A stretch of DNA of 64,000 nucleotides from JAGNKE01 sp965230245. GTDB taxonomy: Bacteria; Pseudomonadota; Alphaproteobacteria; Micavibrionales; Micavibrionaceae. Under the pieces are notes generated by a model, which was not told where the DNA came from, did not search any database, and worked only from the letters and a program-made list of their open reading frames with translations. Shown here piece after piece: positions 9,250 to 17,559 of the stretch (position 1 is its first letter; every line of letters begins with the position of its first letter). The translations under genes and the position numbers were made by a program. The stretch is taken from NCBI GenBank assembly GCA_965230245.1, contig OZ246000.1, positions 558,001 through 622,000 of the forward strand, written 5' to 3'.

Positions 9250-9798
9250 TTATACGGTTATAAAAGATAATAAAACCTCGCCGTCCATATATCCAGCTAT
9301 ATAAAACGAAATTATCGCGCCGACAGCGATTGCGACACCATAAGGCACCTTACTTTCACCTTTTTGGACACGATCCATCCAGCTGCCCTTTAGAGGGTCT
9401 TTGAACGGCTTTTTCTTCATCATATACAAAGAAGCGACAGCCAAAACACCACCGGCCAAAGACATATATGCAAGGAATATCGGCAAATCAACGACCCCAA
9501 GCCATAAAGCATAAGCTGAACCGATTTTGGAGTCTGCAGCACCGATCATCTTCATAGCAAACAATATCGCGGTTATCACAAACGTCAATAGTCCCGATAG
9601 CAAATGTGAGCTGATTGATGAAAAAATATGCCCGGCACCACCGAAATGTGCCAACGCATAAGCCAAAACAAAACAGATGATCACAACACCGCTATAAATA
9701 TTTGGTATTGTCATGCCACGCACATCCGAAACCCCGGCCAGCATACCGACCCCGATCGCCATAAAGACACAGATTAAAAATAGAATCAGAAAAAGCAT
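9250..9798 (-). CDS. cpaA: Tad prepilin peptidase CpaA/TadV
   Basis: Inner-membrane aspartyl peptidase (A24 family) that cleaves the Flp leader and possibly TadE/TadF. Two catalytic Asp motifs are visible: SDVRGMTIPN (first Asp after the first membrane helix) and MIGAADSKIG (second Asp). The second motif reads GAAD where the family usually has GxGD. About six hydrophobic segments are present, as expected. The frame opens at a TTG at 9873 with no Shine-Dalgarno; the ATG at 9798, preceded by GGTGG, gives 182 aa, close to the family length. A GTG at 9810 is an alternative. It is the first gene of cpaA-tadC. Confidence 0.85.
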   Translation of the reverse strand: MLFLILFLICVFMAIGVGMLAGVSDVRGMTIPNIYSGVVIICFVLAYALAHFGGAGHIFSSISSHLLSGLLTFVITAILFAMKMIGAADSKIGSAYALWLGVVDLPIFLAYMSLAGGVLAVASLYMMKKKPFKDPLKGSWMDRVQKGESKVPYGVAIAVGAIISFYIAGYMDGEVLLSFITV

Positions 9799-9983
9799 GA
9801 ACAACGCCACCGCAACACTGAAAATCAATTTATGAAACCACTCTATTCCACACTTATTAATTTTCCTTTGCAATAAAACTTATTTTTATTTAGTGCACTT
9901 ATCCACTTTCTCTGAACCAAATTCAGAAGAACAACAAAGCAGAAAAAAGTTACGAAACTAATCGTATTCGTTTATCTGGCATG

Positions 9984-10018
9984 AAAAAAGCCCGCCGGAG
10001 ATACTGGCGGACTTTTTT
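9984..10018 (-). terminator. Intrinsic terminator after flp
   Basis: A stem of CCCGCC (9991-9996) and GGCGG (10006-10010), with one mismatch and six flanking A/T pairs, gives a U-run on both strands. It lies just beyond the flp stop and before cpaA on the minus strand. It probably separates abundant flp mRNA from the machinery genes. Confidence 0.8.
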
Positions 10019-10055
10019 GATTTTTAGATCGTTTTCCTTTCGGAAAATTCTTAAC

Positions 10056-10235
10056 TTAGCCTGTAAGAGCCGCTTGAATGCTTTCGAACATAGCTACCAA
10101 GTCATCGCCCAGCAGGAACACTACGACGGAAATTGCGAGGCCGATACCGGCAGCAATCAGACCGTATTCGATGGCTGTCGCACCATCTTCGTTCTTCAGG
10201 TATGCTTCCTTGAATGCAATCATTTTGTTCAACAT
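10056..10235 (-). CDS. flp: Flp family type IVb pilin
   Basis: A 59-aa major Tad pilin. It shows the Flp processing motif EDG|ATAIEYGLIAAG: cleavage after Gly18 leaves Glu at +5 and Tyr at +6, followed by a hydrophobic helix (about residues 25-43) and a short C-terminal tail. AAAGGAG sits 7-8 nt before the ATG, the strongest ribosome-binding site in the locus, and a strong terminator follows, as expected for the most abundant pilus component. The gene is separate from both the tadE-F-G genes upstream and the cpa genes downstream. A second Flp gene is at 46504-46665. Confidence 0.93.
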   Translation of the reverse strand: MLNKMIAFKEAYLKNEDGATAIEYGLIAAGIGLAISVVVFLLGDDLVAMFESIQAALTG

Positions 10236-10532
10236 GTTTTATCTCCTTTAGAAATTTTATTTCCGGTTTACCCACACTTCAAACCCATGAAGCTCCTAAC
10301 CGATAATCCCATAATACCCACCATATACTTAAAGAAACATTAAAATAGCAAAGTAAAAGATAGTTTTATAAAGTAAAAAATTTCAAATTTAATGTATATT
10401 TATATTTGTATTTATATAAAATTTTATATAGTCTTGCATTTACTTAAATAAATAAAGTAAAAATTATTATTTAATTTAAAACAACAACCCAATACGGCTG
10501 AAACGGAAGAATACTCCTACTTCAAACAAATA
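10236..10532. other. AT-rich regulatory region upstream of flp
   Basis: No gene is seen in this stretch. From about 10320 to 10490 it is extremely A/T-rich. The 9-mer AAAGTAAAA occurs three times (10350-10358, 10370-10378, 10454-10462), the first two 20 bp apart, close to two helical turns. It is presumably the flp promoter and regulator-binding region; no single promoter stands out. Confidence 0.4.
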
Positions 10533-10554
10533 CACCCGCCTGTATCAGCGGGTG
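10533..10554 (-). terminator. Intrinsic terminator after tadG
   Basis: CACCCGC (10533-10539) and GCGGGTG (10548-10554) form a perfect 7-bp stem with an 8-nt loop. On the minus strand it is followed by a T-rich stretch (TATTTGTTTG). It closes the tadE-tadF-tadG unit. Confidence 0.65.
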
Positions 10555-10601
10555 CATTTCTTACTTATTTCTACAAAAGGACTTGCGTCCACACGGCCAT
10601 A

Positions 10602-12143
10602 TTAGCCTTTAATATGCAGATTACTTAGCTCACGAGCGATTGTTTCAAACACATCAATCAACTCTTCTTGCGTCGGCGCATCAAAATATTGATCTTCACT
10701 CGATGCACAACTGCGGTAGTAATCCTTGGTATTGTCGTTAATACCGGACGTAAAGGTTACCGTATAGATTGTTACACCATGATCCTTGATGGCCTCGCAT
10801 GTCTCGGCAAAACGATCATTGAACTTGGTCACATTCATATTGTTCTTATTCGTAAACCAGAATGAGGAATACCTACCGTTCAGTGTGTTATCACCGTCAG
10901 TCATCATGACAATCGCCTTCTTCCAGTAGAAGTTATCCCAGTCATGGGCTTCCTCGAACGGGAATTCAGGTGAGATCAAACGGTAACCCCAGGCCATACC
11001 GATATTACCCAGCGTGTTCCCTTCCGTACCCATCCCATCAAGATGGTCTAGAAGAGCATCACGGTCACTGGACAGTGGCTTAACCGTAGCATGCGGACAA
11101 CCGTTATTAGGACGCTTAAAACGACAATAGCAGTATGTTGAATTACAACGCCCATCGCCACCACAATTACTGCATCGACTAGCGCCATAATTGCCGCCGG
11201 TACATTTGCTGTTATAACCGACAATTTTTCCGTACATGTAGATTTCCCACGGACCTTCATAGTTGTCCAGAACGTCATAGTCGTAAGGATCATTATCCCA
11301 CTGAGTGGCATCCCAACCGTGACCGTCCCAATCCGCTCCGCTACGCCATAACTGGCCATAAGTATTCGGCTCATGAGTTGCGGAAGAGTCAAAGCCATCC
11401 TCCACATGCTCAACCACACAACCATTCCAGCCTGTTTCACTCCATTTATTGGTAGTGTAACTAACACCAGCCGGTAGATTCACGAATGATGTACCATCAC
11501 CGTATGTTGAACCATCGGGGTATTCACCCAGACCGTAGCGCCCGACATTCACCGTATTCGCATACGGCACAAGACCGACCCGAATGAAATCAGGATCCTG
11601 CGCACTGTCAAAAAGGATATTGATAAAGTTCTCGGCACCGGTTTTCAAAGCATCAATGTTCCCGTTCCAGGCCATCGACCCCGTATTATCAAGAACCATG
11701 ACAACTTCCAGACCCTGAACCTCACGAAGAACAGTCGTCGCGGCACTTACATCAATGTAATTGATCCCCAGCACACGCAAAAATACAGTATTATACCGTG
11801 CATCGCCTGTCACGCGAACCTCGTCACCGACGACTTGTACATTCGGCTCGAAAGTAAAACCGATCTTGTCTTCGGGATAATTGGCATCAAAAAAGTCTTT
11901 TACGCGCTGTTCGATCTCTGCTTCGCTGGAAGAATAAGCCGCAGCTGCCAAAGCGGATGCGTCAAGAGCTTGTGCAAGGCGCTGTTTAACCAGGTAAGCT
12001 TGAGAATAATCCAGAGACATCCCCACCACCCCGATCAAAATCGGCGCCATGATACCAAAGGCCACCACCAGCGTACCGGAAGTATCCTCCCAGTATGTCT
12101 TGCAAGCACCTTGGAATCTATTCCATAACCTTGCGATATTCAT
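10602..12143 (-). CDS. tadG: TadG-like minor pilin/anchor with VWA domain and Cys-rich insert
   Basis: TadG-like protein of 513 aa. The N-terminal TadG segment has a membrane helix (about residues 24-45). A von Willebrand factor A domain follows, with MIDAS motif LDNTGSM (151-157) and a later MMTDGDN (413-419). Between these lies an unusual insert (about 205-355) rich in Trp, Asp, Gly and Tyr, with eight cysteines, six of them spaced within 324-349. In the family TadG is thought to anchor or tip the pilus. The Cys cluster could form disulfides or bind metal; this is inference. It is 30 nt after tadF. Confidence 0.85.
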   Translation of the reverse strand: MNIARLWNRFQGACKTYWEDTSGTLVVAFGIMAPILIGVVGMSLDYSQAYLVKQRLAQALDASALAAAAYSSSEAEIEQRVKDFFDANYPEDKIGFTFEPNVQVVGDEVRVTGDARYNTVFLRVLGINYIDVSAATTVLREVQGLEVVMVLDNTGSMAWNGNIDALKTGAENFINILFDSAQDPDFIRVGLVPYANTVNVGRYGLGEYPDGSTYGDGTSFVNLPAGVSYTTNKWSETGWNGCVVEHVEDGFDSSATHEPNTYGQLWRSGADWDGHGWDATQWDNDPYDYDVLDNYEGPWEIYMYGKIVGYNSKCTGGNYGASRCSNCGGDGRCNSTYCYCRFKRPNNGCPHATVKPLSSDRDALLDHLDGMGTEGNTLGNIGMAWGYRLISPEFPFEEAHDWDNFYWKKAIVMMTDGDNTLNGRYSSFWFTNKNNMNVTKFNDRFAETCEAIKDHGVTIYTVTFTSGINDNTKDYYRSCASSEDQYFDAPTQEELIDVFETIARELSNLHIKG

Positions 12144-12173
12144 GATACGACCCTTTCCTTTACTAAACCTGTT

Positions 12174-12704
12174 CTATTCAAAGTTAACCACCGGGCTGTT
12201 TCGGCCACGGCTAAATGCGACTTCGAGCATATCAATGTCATGCACGACAAATCCTGCAAACATAGGCTCGAACAAATACTGCACGGCAACGACAACAACG
12301 CCCTCACCTTCAATCTTTAATGGATCAACACGCGTAAACACATCAGGAATCGGCGACATATTGCGCGTATCGCGCCAGACAATTTCAGGGTTCGCTGTGT
12401 CTTCATCAAAACGTATACTGATAATATCAACGCCGTAAGAATCCTGCGGCATAGGCTCGAATGCCAACTCGCCCGCCATCACGGCCTCGTTAATGCCGGA
12501 AATATCAATAACCTTGTTACGGGCAATCAGATCGGCAACAACCTGTGAGGAACGAATGGCTTTCTGGTTTGCCAGAATACCATTACCCAAATCAAAAAGT
12601 CCGAGGAACAACATCAGCATAATCGGGAAGATCATCGCCGCCTCTGTACCGGCAAGCGCATCATCTTCTGTCCACCAACGTTTTATAAATCGAATGGGAT
12701 TCAT
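12174..12704 (-). CDS. tadF: TadE/TadF-like minor pseudopilin
   Basis: A 176-aa protein of the TadE-like family. The N-terminal charged segment ends in DALAGTEAAMIFPIMLMLFLGL, a pseudopilin-like motif with cleavage after Gly and Glu at +3, followed by the hydrophobic helix. The C-terminal part is a beta-rich periplasmic domain. It starts 3 nt after the tadE stop and is followed by tadG, so the three form an operon. Whether it should be called TadE or TadF is by position only; both are minor pseudopilins processed by CpaA in characterised systems. Confidence 0.8.
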   Translation of the reverse strand: MNPIRFIKRWWTEDDALAGTEAAMIFPIMLMLFLGLFDLGNGILANQKAIRSSQVVADLIARNKVIDISGINEAVMAGELAFEPMPQDSYGVDIISIRFDEDTANPEIVWRDTRNMSPIPDVFTRVDPLKIEGEGVVVVAVQYLFEPMFAGFVVHDIDMLEVAFSRGRNSPVVNFE

Positions 12705-12707
12705 CTC

Positions 12708-13247
12708 TTAAGCTCCTCCTGCAACATCTTCAAAGTCATAAGGCTCTGACTGTAGAACAATCGTTGAAATAAAGAGCGTACCTCCATCGGCCCCGTTGAG
12801 AAGAGGCCCGACAAACGGTGTTTTCATTTCATAAAGATAACCGACGCGAATAAGAACCCTATCGTTCGAGCCGCCCGGATCAAATCCTGTTGATACCATA
12901 TTGCCGTCACCATCAAACGTTGGTGCAAAGGAATCGTAGTCTCCGTAACTATCCATTCTGATAACCTCAATCGTGACATCTTCACAATCGATCAGAACAT
13001 TGACAAAGCTGCAGAGTTCATCGCGGAACATCTGTTCCGGATCACCTGCTGTCTGCTGCACCTGTCCTGTGCGCACCAGACGCGCCGCAGAGTCGGTCGC
13101 ACCTTCAAGCAAACTGGCAGATGTATACATAAGAGAAAGCTCGATAATCCCGAGCGACAACATAAAGTAAGGAATGGCAACAAGACTGAACTCAATGGCC
13201 GTAGCACCATCGTCCTTCTTGAATAATCGTCTTAAAAATCTAAGCAT
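12708..13247 (-). CDS. tadE: TadE-like minor pseudopilin
   Basis: First gene of the minor pseudopilin operon, 179 aa. The N-terminus has a basic leader ending in KKDDG|ATAIEFSLVAIPYF, a clear Flp/TadE cleavage site with Glu at +5, then a hydrophobic helix. The remainder is a periplasmic domain with one likely disulfide pair (ELCSFVNVLIDCED). AAGGTGG lies 5 nt before the ATG. The upstream region carries a structured RNA segment and a terminator-like hairpin (13311-13388). Confidence 0.85.
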   Translation of the reverse strand: MLRFLRRLFKKDDGATAIEFSLVAIPYFMLSLGIIELSLMYTSASLLEGATDSAARLVRTGQVQQTAGDPEQMFRDELCSFVNVLIDCEDVTIEVIRMDSYGDYDSFAPTFDGDGNMVSTGFDPGGSNDRVLIRVGYLYEMKTPFVGPLLNGADGGTLFISTIVLQSEPYDFEDVAGGA

Positions 13248-13310
13248 CTAAACCACCTTACGACCCAAATTCTATTCAATTTAAGTCAAATTCGTTCTTG
13301 TTTTCGGGCA

Positions 13311-13388
13311 TAAAAAAAGCGGCCGAACCGCCTTCGTAAGACTATTTACTGCGGGGCACCTACAGAAAATAGACTACGCCCTATTTTC
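13311..13388 (-). ncRNA. Structured RNA or leader with alternative pairing and terminator
   Basis: On the minus strand GAAAATAG (13381-13388 complement) can pair with CTATTTTC (13365-13372) in a perfect 8-bp stem. The latter can instead pair with AAATAG (13342-13347 complement). A GCGG/CCGC hairpin followed by seven T residues (13311-13332) then acts as an intrinsic terminator. It lies 125-203 nt beyond the stop of the membrane-protein gene and upstream of tadE. It could be a 3' UTR, a small RNA or an attenuator; promoter evidence is weak. Confidence 0.4.
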
Positions 13389-13513
13389 ATATTAGAGCAG
13401 AAATCATGAAAAAAACGTTAAGAAATATAAAAATCGTTAACGGTAAAACTGTTATAAAGCAGTAACTTAGGCTTTATAATGTTACAAAAAACGGCTGATT
13501 AAATTGGAATTCT

Positions 13514-13978
13514 TCAGCGTTCGGTGACTTCTTTGCCCCACCTCTCCCGCAGCTTGGCCTGCTTTTCGGAGATCACCTGCAACCGCCGCATAGCGCGGCG
13601 CCTCAGGAAAGAGGCTATATATGTCGATAAAATCCAGTCAACCACATATCCCGCTGCTGCGACGGAATAGATAATGATCACAACAACGGGGTCAAAAACC
13701 ATACCCATCGCTTGTTCATACCCGACCCCTGAAGACCAAAGACGCAACAGGAACGGCAAACACCCTACGAAATTTAAAGCACCAACGGTGATAACACGCG
13801 ATCTTTGCGGCCCTTGACTGATAAACGCAGCCCCCATCGTCGGCAACATCCCGATCATAAACATAATGGCCGTCGGCAAGGAACTGAGACAAGCAAGCAC
13901 AACAAAGGTCAGCAGCAAATAATACTTTGCGCCTAAAACCTGATTATTGTTTTTTGTCTTTTTCTTAGATTTTGCCAT
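13514..13978 (-). CDS. Small integral membrane protein of unknown function
   Basis: A 154-aa protein not recognised as a known family. A Lys/Asn-rich N-terminus (KSKKKTKNNN) precedes hydrophobic segments at about residues 18-42, 60-80 and 97-120, and the C-terminal 30 residues are highly basic and helical (RRRAMRRLQ and KLRERWGKE). It begins 17 nt after the pseudokinase gene ends, same strand, so it is likely co-transcribed with it. Position between the pseudokinase and the tad genes suggests, but does not prove, a role related to them. Confidence 0.75.
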   Translation of the reverse strand: MAKSKKKTKNNNQVLGAKYYLLLTFVVLACLSSLPTAIMFMIGMLPTMGAAFISQGPQRSRVITVGALNFVGCLPFLLRLWSSGVGYEQAMGMVFDPVVVIIIYSVAAAGYVVDWILSTYIASFLRRRAMRRLQVISEKQAKLRERWGKEVTER

Positions 13979-13995
13979 TCATCTCATCCATGTCA

Positions 13996-16092
13996 TCAAA
14001 AGAAACTCGTACCCGAGAAAAATGCCATAAAAATATAGGCGGCAAGTACAAAGGCCAGAACGCATGCAAACATAGCCGTAAATTCATGAGCATCCTGTAA
14101 ACCAAAATCAGCGCCTTGTTTAAGGCTTTCAGTAATTTTTTCATGCTCGGCACTTAAAGCCTGATAATCATACTTGGCCTGCAGGAAGTTTTTCTCGTCT
14201 TTTTCTATCGCACTTGTGTTGTCCAGCTCAGAAACCATCCCGACCAAATCACCCTTCTTGGCACACTGCTCGACATGACTGCTAACTTTCTTCTGGATAC
14301 CAAGATCCCGATACCGCTTGTAAACGGGAGAAAGACGACCTGCTAGCAACTCAGAAAGATGAACAAGCGGCTCGACCTTATACCTCTTTTGAATATTGGC
14401 CAGACACCGTAAACTCCCCATAATCTGGCGGTGCTTATCGGGTGAGTTCAAATCGAACAAGCACCCCTCGACAACCCTGTTGTCCAGTTCAGCCAAAAAC
14501 GCTAAAGAGTGACGGTCCAGCAAGGTATCCGATATCTGATTTTTCGCCGCCATATCTTCGAAAGCCAGCAGCATTTCCTGCGCGGATGTCACATAATACT
14601 GATCCAGCTTGGGACTAAGGCAATGAACATTATCGGACAAAATATAGAGACAGCGCTCCAAACCCTGCCCGGCCTTCAAACTACGGATATAGACACGACA
14701 CAAGTCGAATTTTTTGATCCAACGTCCGTAAACGGACTTCTGCTCCGGCTGAAGATAAAGCCAGTTTAAAAATAAACCGGATTCAAGAATTTCATGAAAA
14801 ATCTTCAAATCATCCCCGCGGACAAACGCACTGGCTAAGGCACTGCCGACACCGCGATAATCAAAAGATCGCCCTTTGAACGTCATGGGATGCCTCGTCA
14901 TCAGCGCCGTACGCATATGACACAGCAGGCTTTCCTGAAACGCCTTGCCGCCGCCCTGACCTTTGGCATATTTCAGCGCCGTATGGTAACGCTCGAGCAC
15001 GTCCTTATCGTCCACTGAACGGGTCAGCCATTGCTCCAACTGGTCTTCACGAACCATTTGCACAAATTTTTCAGGATCGCCACCCAAATCAAAGGCCAGC
15101 AAATTCGGATGAAAATAATTTTTCCGCGCATAGGTAAAACCACGCGACGCCTTTTTCATTTTAATCGCGTTATGTCCGCCGATCCGCTTCCCGTCGACCC
15201 ACGACAGTAACTCGTCAATTCCCCAGCGCTGCGCCGGATCGTCATGCAGTAATCCTTTAAGAAGATCCTGCATCGGAACACTCAAACGCTCACGCCCCAC
15301 CAGAAACGTAAAACTTCCCATTTCCAGCTTTTCCCGGATGACCTCATCTTTGGAAAGGTCTTCAAACGCACGGTCTGGCGATCGAATAGCCAACGCAAGA
15401 CTGGCGCCGAAAGAGTAAAGGTCTTCCTTGATATCGCGAACACCGGCTGAATATGGATCAAGCATCCCCATCTCGATAGGCTGCACCAAAACCGACTGAA
15501 ATGAAGATGCCGGAACAGAAAGACAATCCCCCAAAATAATGTGATTTTCATCCTTCGCGGAAAAGAACATATTCGCAGGTGAAATAGAACCGTGATACAA
15601 GCCGTTGCTTTTCAAATCATTCATCAACGGGAGTAAGGACTTGAAAATAACGCTCATCACCTTGTCTTGCCGCCATCCGAGACACAGAGACTCCTGCCCC
15701 TCACACAGCCGCTTTCCAAGTGCGTGCTCATAAACAAAGACAAAGCGTTGTTCTTTTTTCTCTCCGATCCAATCGACAATCCCTGACTGAACAAGCTTTA
15801 AGAGTGCAGGATTATGAATACTGTTATAAAACGTAGCTCCGTTTCGTCTTGGCACTAGGAACGGCTCGCAAACATAAGCCAGACAACTGCGTTCTTCCGC
15901 ACCGACCTTTTCCAAAGCCTCAAATGCCTGCACACTACCATGGTTATAGTAGTCCAGCGGCTTATTCGGAAAGATACTGATATGCTTCCCAAGCATAACA
16001 GGCTCACGCGATCCGGCGCCTCGCGGCCTGTCTTGACCGGAAGGGCGATCCTCGGAATTCTGCTCATTTTCAGGGCTTTGCAGATCTGCCAT
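13996..16092 (-). CDS. Membrane-anchored pseudokinase
   Basis: A 698-aa protein with a protein-kinase fold in its N-terminal half (about residues 35-305) but lost catalysis. No Gly-rich loop or VAIK lysine is evident; the catalytic loop reads YHGSISPANMFF, with Ser where the catalytic Asp of HRD belongs; DFG is replaced by GDC. The structural Asp of the F helix is kept (DIKEDLYSFGASLALAI). The C-terminal half is helical, ending in one membrane segment (about 672-692), so the kinase-like part would face the cytoplasm. GGGAG lies 9 nt before the start and an extended -10 (TGCTATAAT) upstream. It is probably a scaffold or sensor; partners are unknown. Confidence 0.8.
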   Translation of the reverse strand: MADLQSPENEQNSEDRPSGQDRPRGAGSREPVMLGKHISIFPNKPLDYYNHGSVQAFEALEKVGAEERSCLAYVCEPFLVPRRNGATFYNSIHNPALLKLVQSGIVDWIGEKKEQRFVFVYEHALGKRLCEGQESLCLGWRQDKVMSVIFKSLLPLMNDLKSNGLYHGSISPANMFFSAKDENHIILGDCLSVPASSFQSVLVQPIEMGMLDPYSAGVRDIKEDLYSFGASLALAIRSPDRAFEDLSKDEVIREKLEMGSFTFLVGRERLSVPMQDLLKGLLHDDPAQRWGIDELLSWVDGKRIGGHNAIKMKKASRGFTYARKNYFHPNLLAFDLGGDPEKFVQMVREDQLEQWLTRSVDDKDVLERYHTALKYAKGQGGGKAFQESLLCHMRTALMTRHPMTFKGRSFDYRGVGSALASAFVRGDDLKIFHEILESGLFLNWLYLQPEQKSVYGRWIKKFDLCRVYIRSLKAGQGLERCLYILSDNVHCLSPKLDQYYVTSAQEMLLAFEDMAAKNQISDTLLDRHSLAFLAELDNRVVEGCLFDLNSPDKHRQIMGSLRCLANIQKRYKVEPLVHLSELLAGRLSPVYKRYRDLGIQKKVSSHVEQCAKKGDLVGMVSELDNTSAIEKDEKNFLQAKYDYQALSAEHEKITESLKQGADFGLQDAHEFTAMFACVLAFVLAAYIFMAFFSGTSFF

Positions 16093-16143
16093 TAAATTAT
16101 ACTCCCATCATCGCCATTATGAGACGATCACACACAGCGCATA

Positions 16144-16149
16144 ATTATA
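16144..16149 (-). promoter_or_regulatory. Extended -10 promoter for the pseudokinase gene
   Basis: On the minus strand TGC-TATAAT is an extended -10 element, with transcription expected to start near 16137, about 45 nt before the ATG at 16092. No convincing -35 is seen, which is usual for extended -10 promoters. Confidence 0.45.
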
Positions 16150-16226
16150 GCAGCTTTTCAATAACAGATGATGAACAAAAGTGGATAAACACTTGTTGTT
16201 CAATGACTTTTTTTAAAAATTAAAAA

Positions 16227-17519
16227 CTAGTCCATAAACGGATCACGAACCAAAATCGTATCGTCACGCTCCGGACTGGTGGACAGCATAGAAACAGGCG
16301 CTTCGATCAATTCCTCGATATGACGGACATATTTGATTGCCGCCGCAGGAAGTGCCCCCCATGTGCGCGCTCCATACGTGCTTTCTTTCCAGCCCTCCAT
16401 CGTCTCGTAGATTGGCTGGACCTCGGCTTGATCCTTCTGGGACGCAGGATAGTAATCCAGCTTCTCGCCGTCAAGCTCATACCCGACGCAAATCTTGATC
16501 TCGTCCAAACCGTCCAGAACATCCAGCTTGGTCAGCGCAATACCGCTCATCCCCGAAAGCTTGACCGCCTGACGCACCATAACGGCATCAAACCAGCCGC
16601 AGCGGCGTTTACGTCCTGTTACTGTGCCGAACTCGCGGCCCTTTTCGCCAAGAAAATTGCCGATATCATTGTCCTGCTCCGTCGGAAACGGGCCCGTTCC
16701 GACACGTGTGGTATAAGCCTTGGTAATACCAAGAACATATTTCACCGCATCAACACCCATGCCCGAACCGGCCGATGCCTGCGATGCAATTGTATTAGAT
16801 GATGTCACAAACGGGTATGTGCCGTGATCAATGTCCAGCATTGTACCCTGCGCCCCCTCGAACAGGATTTTCTGACCCGCCATACGCGCCTCGTCCAGCT
16901 TGCGCCATACAACACCGGCATATTTTAGAAGATCATCGGAAATCGCCATCAACTGATCGTAATTTTCGTTCAGGCTAACGCGCTGAGAACCTAGCCCTTC
17001 CAACAGAATATTGTGATGATGCAACATCTGCGTAAGCTTTTCTTTCAAAAGCTCCGGGTGATAAAGATCGCACACGCGAATACCGCGGCGCGCAACCTTA
17101 TCTTCATAACACGGGCCAATCCCGCGCTTTGTTGTTCCGATCGGCGTACTCCCCCTTGTGATTTCGAGTGCTTCGTCTAAAGCGACATGCACAGGAAGAA
17201 TAAGGTTCGCATTCTCCGCCAGCATAAAATTCTCCGGCGTAATCTCGACACCTTTTTCCTTTACCGTCTCAATCTCTTTAAGCAAAGACCAGGGAGACAC
17301 AACAACGCCATTACCAATAACCGACAGCTTGCCCTTACGCACAACACCGGAAGGCAACAGGTTCAGCTTGTACTCCGTTCCGTCAATGACAAGCGTATGC
17401 CCGGCATTATGCCCGCCTTGAAAACGCACGACGACATCGGCACGGCTGGAGAGCCAGTCAACAATTTTTCCTTTTCCTTCGTCCCCCCACTGGGAACCGA
17501 TGACGGCAACATTGCTCAT
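16227..17519 (-). CDS. purA: Adenylosuccinate synthetase
   Basis: Cytosolic enzyme joining IMP and aspartate with GTP to form adenylosuccinate, the first committed step to AMP. The N-terminal signature GSQWGDEGKGKIVDWL (about residues 8-23) holds the catalytic Asp and P-loop; GGHNAGHT follows at about 35-42 and GTTKRGIGPCYEDK near 130. Length of 430 aa is typical. AGGAGG lies 9 nt upstream of the ATG. It starts 40 nt after hisZ ends, so the two are probably one transcript, an arrangement seen in other alphaproteobacteria. Confidence 0.97.
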   Translation of the reverse strand: MSNVAVIGSQWGDEGKGKIVDWLSSRADVVVRFQGGHNAGHTLVIDGTEYKLNLLPSGVVRKGKLSVIGNGVVVSPWSLLKEIETVKEKGVEITPENFMLAENANLILPVHVALDEALEITRGSTPIGTTKRGIGPCYEDKVARRGIRVCDLYHPELLKEKLTQMLHHHNILLEGLGSQRVSLNENYDQLMAISDDLLKYAGVVWRKLDEARMAGQKILFEGAQGTMLDIDHGTYPFVTSSNTIASQASAGSGMGVDAVKYVLGITKAYTTRVGTGPFPTEQDNDIGNFLGEKGREFGTVTGRKRRCGWFDAVMVRQAVKLSGMSGIALTKLDVLDGLDEIKICVGYELDGEKLDYYPASQKDQAEVQPIYETMEGWKESTYGARTWGALPAAAIKYVRHIEELIEAPVSMLSTSPERDDTILVRDPFMD

Positions 17520-17559
17520 GACTAAAAAGCCTCCTATTCAAACAACCTGACTATTTCTG

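Noticed and set aside
16150..16226. Terminator after purA from the AACAA...TTGTT repeat near 16170-16200
   Set aside because: The stem has a bulge, is AT-rich and is not followed by a T-run on the minus strand, so it is not called.
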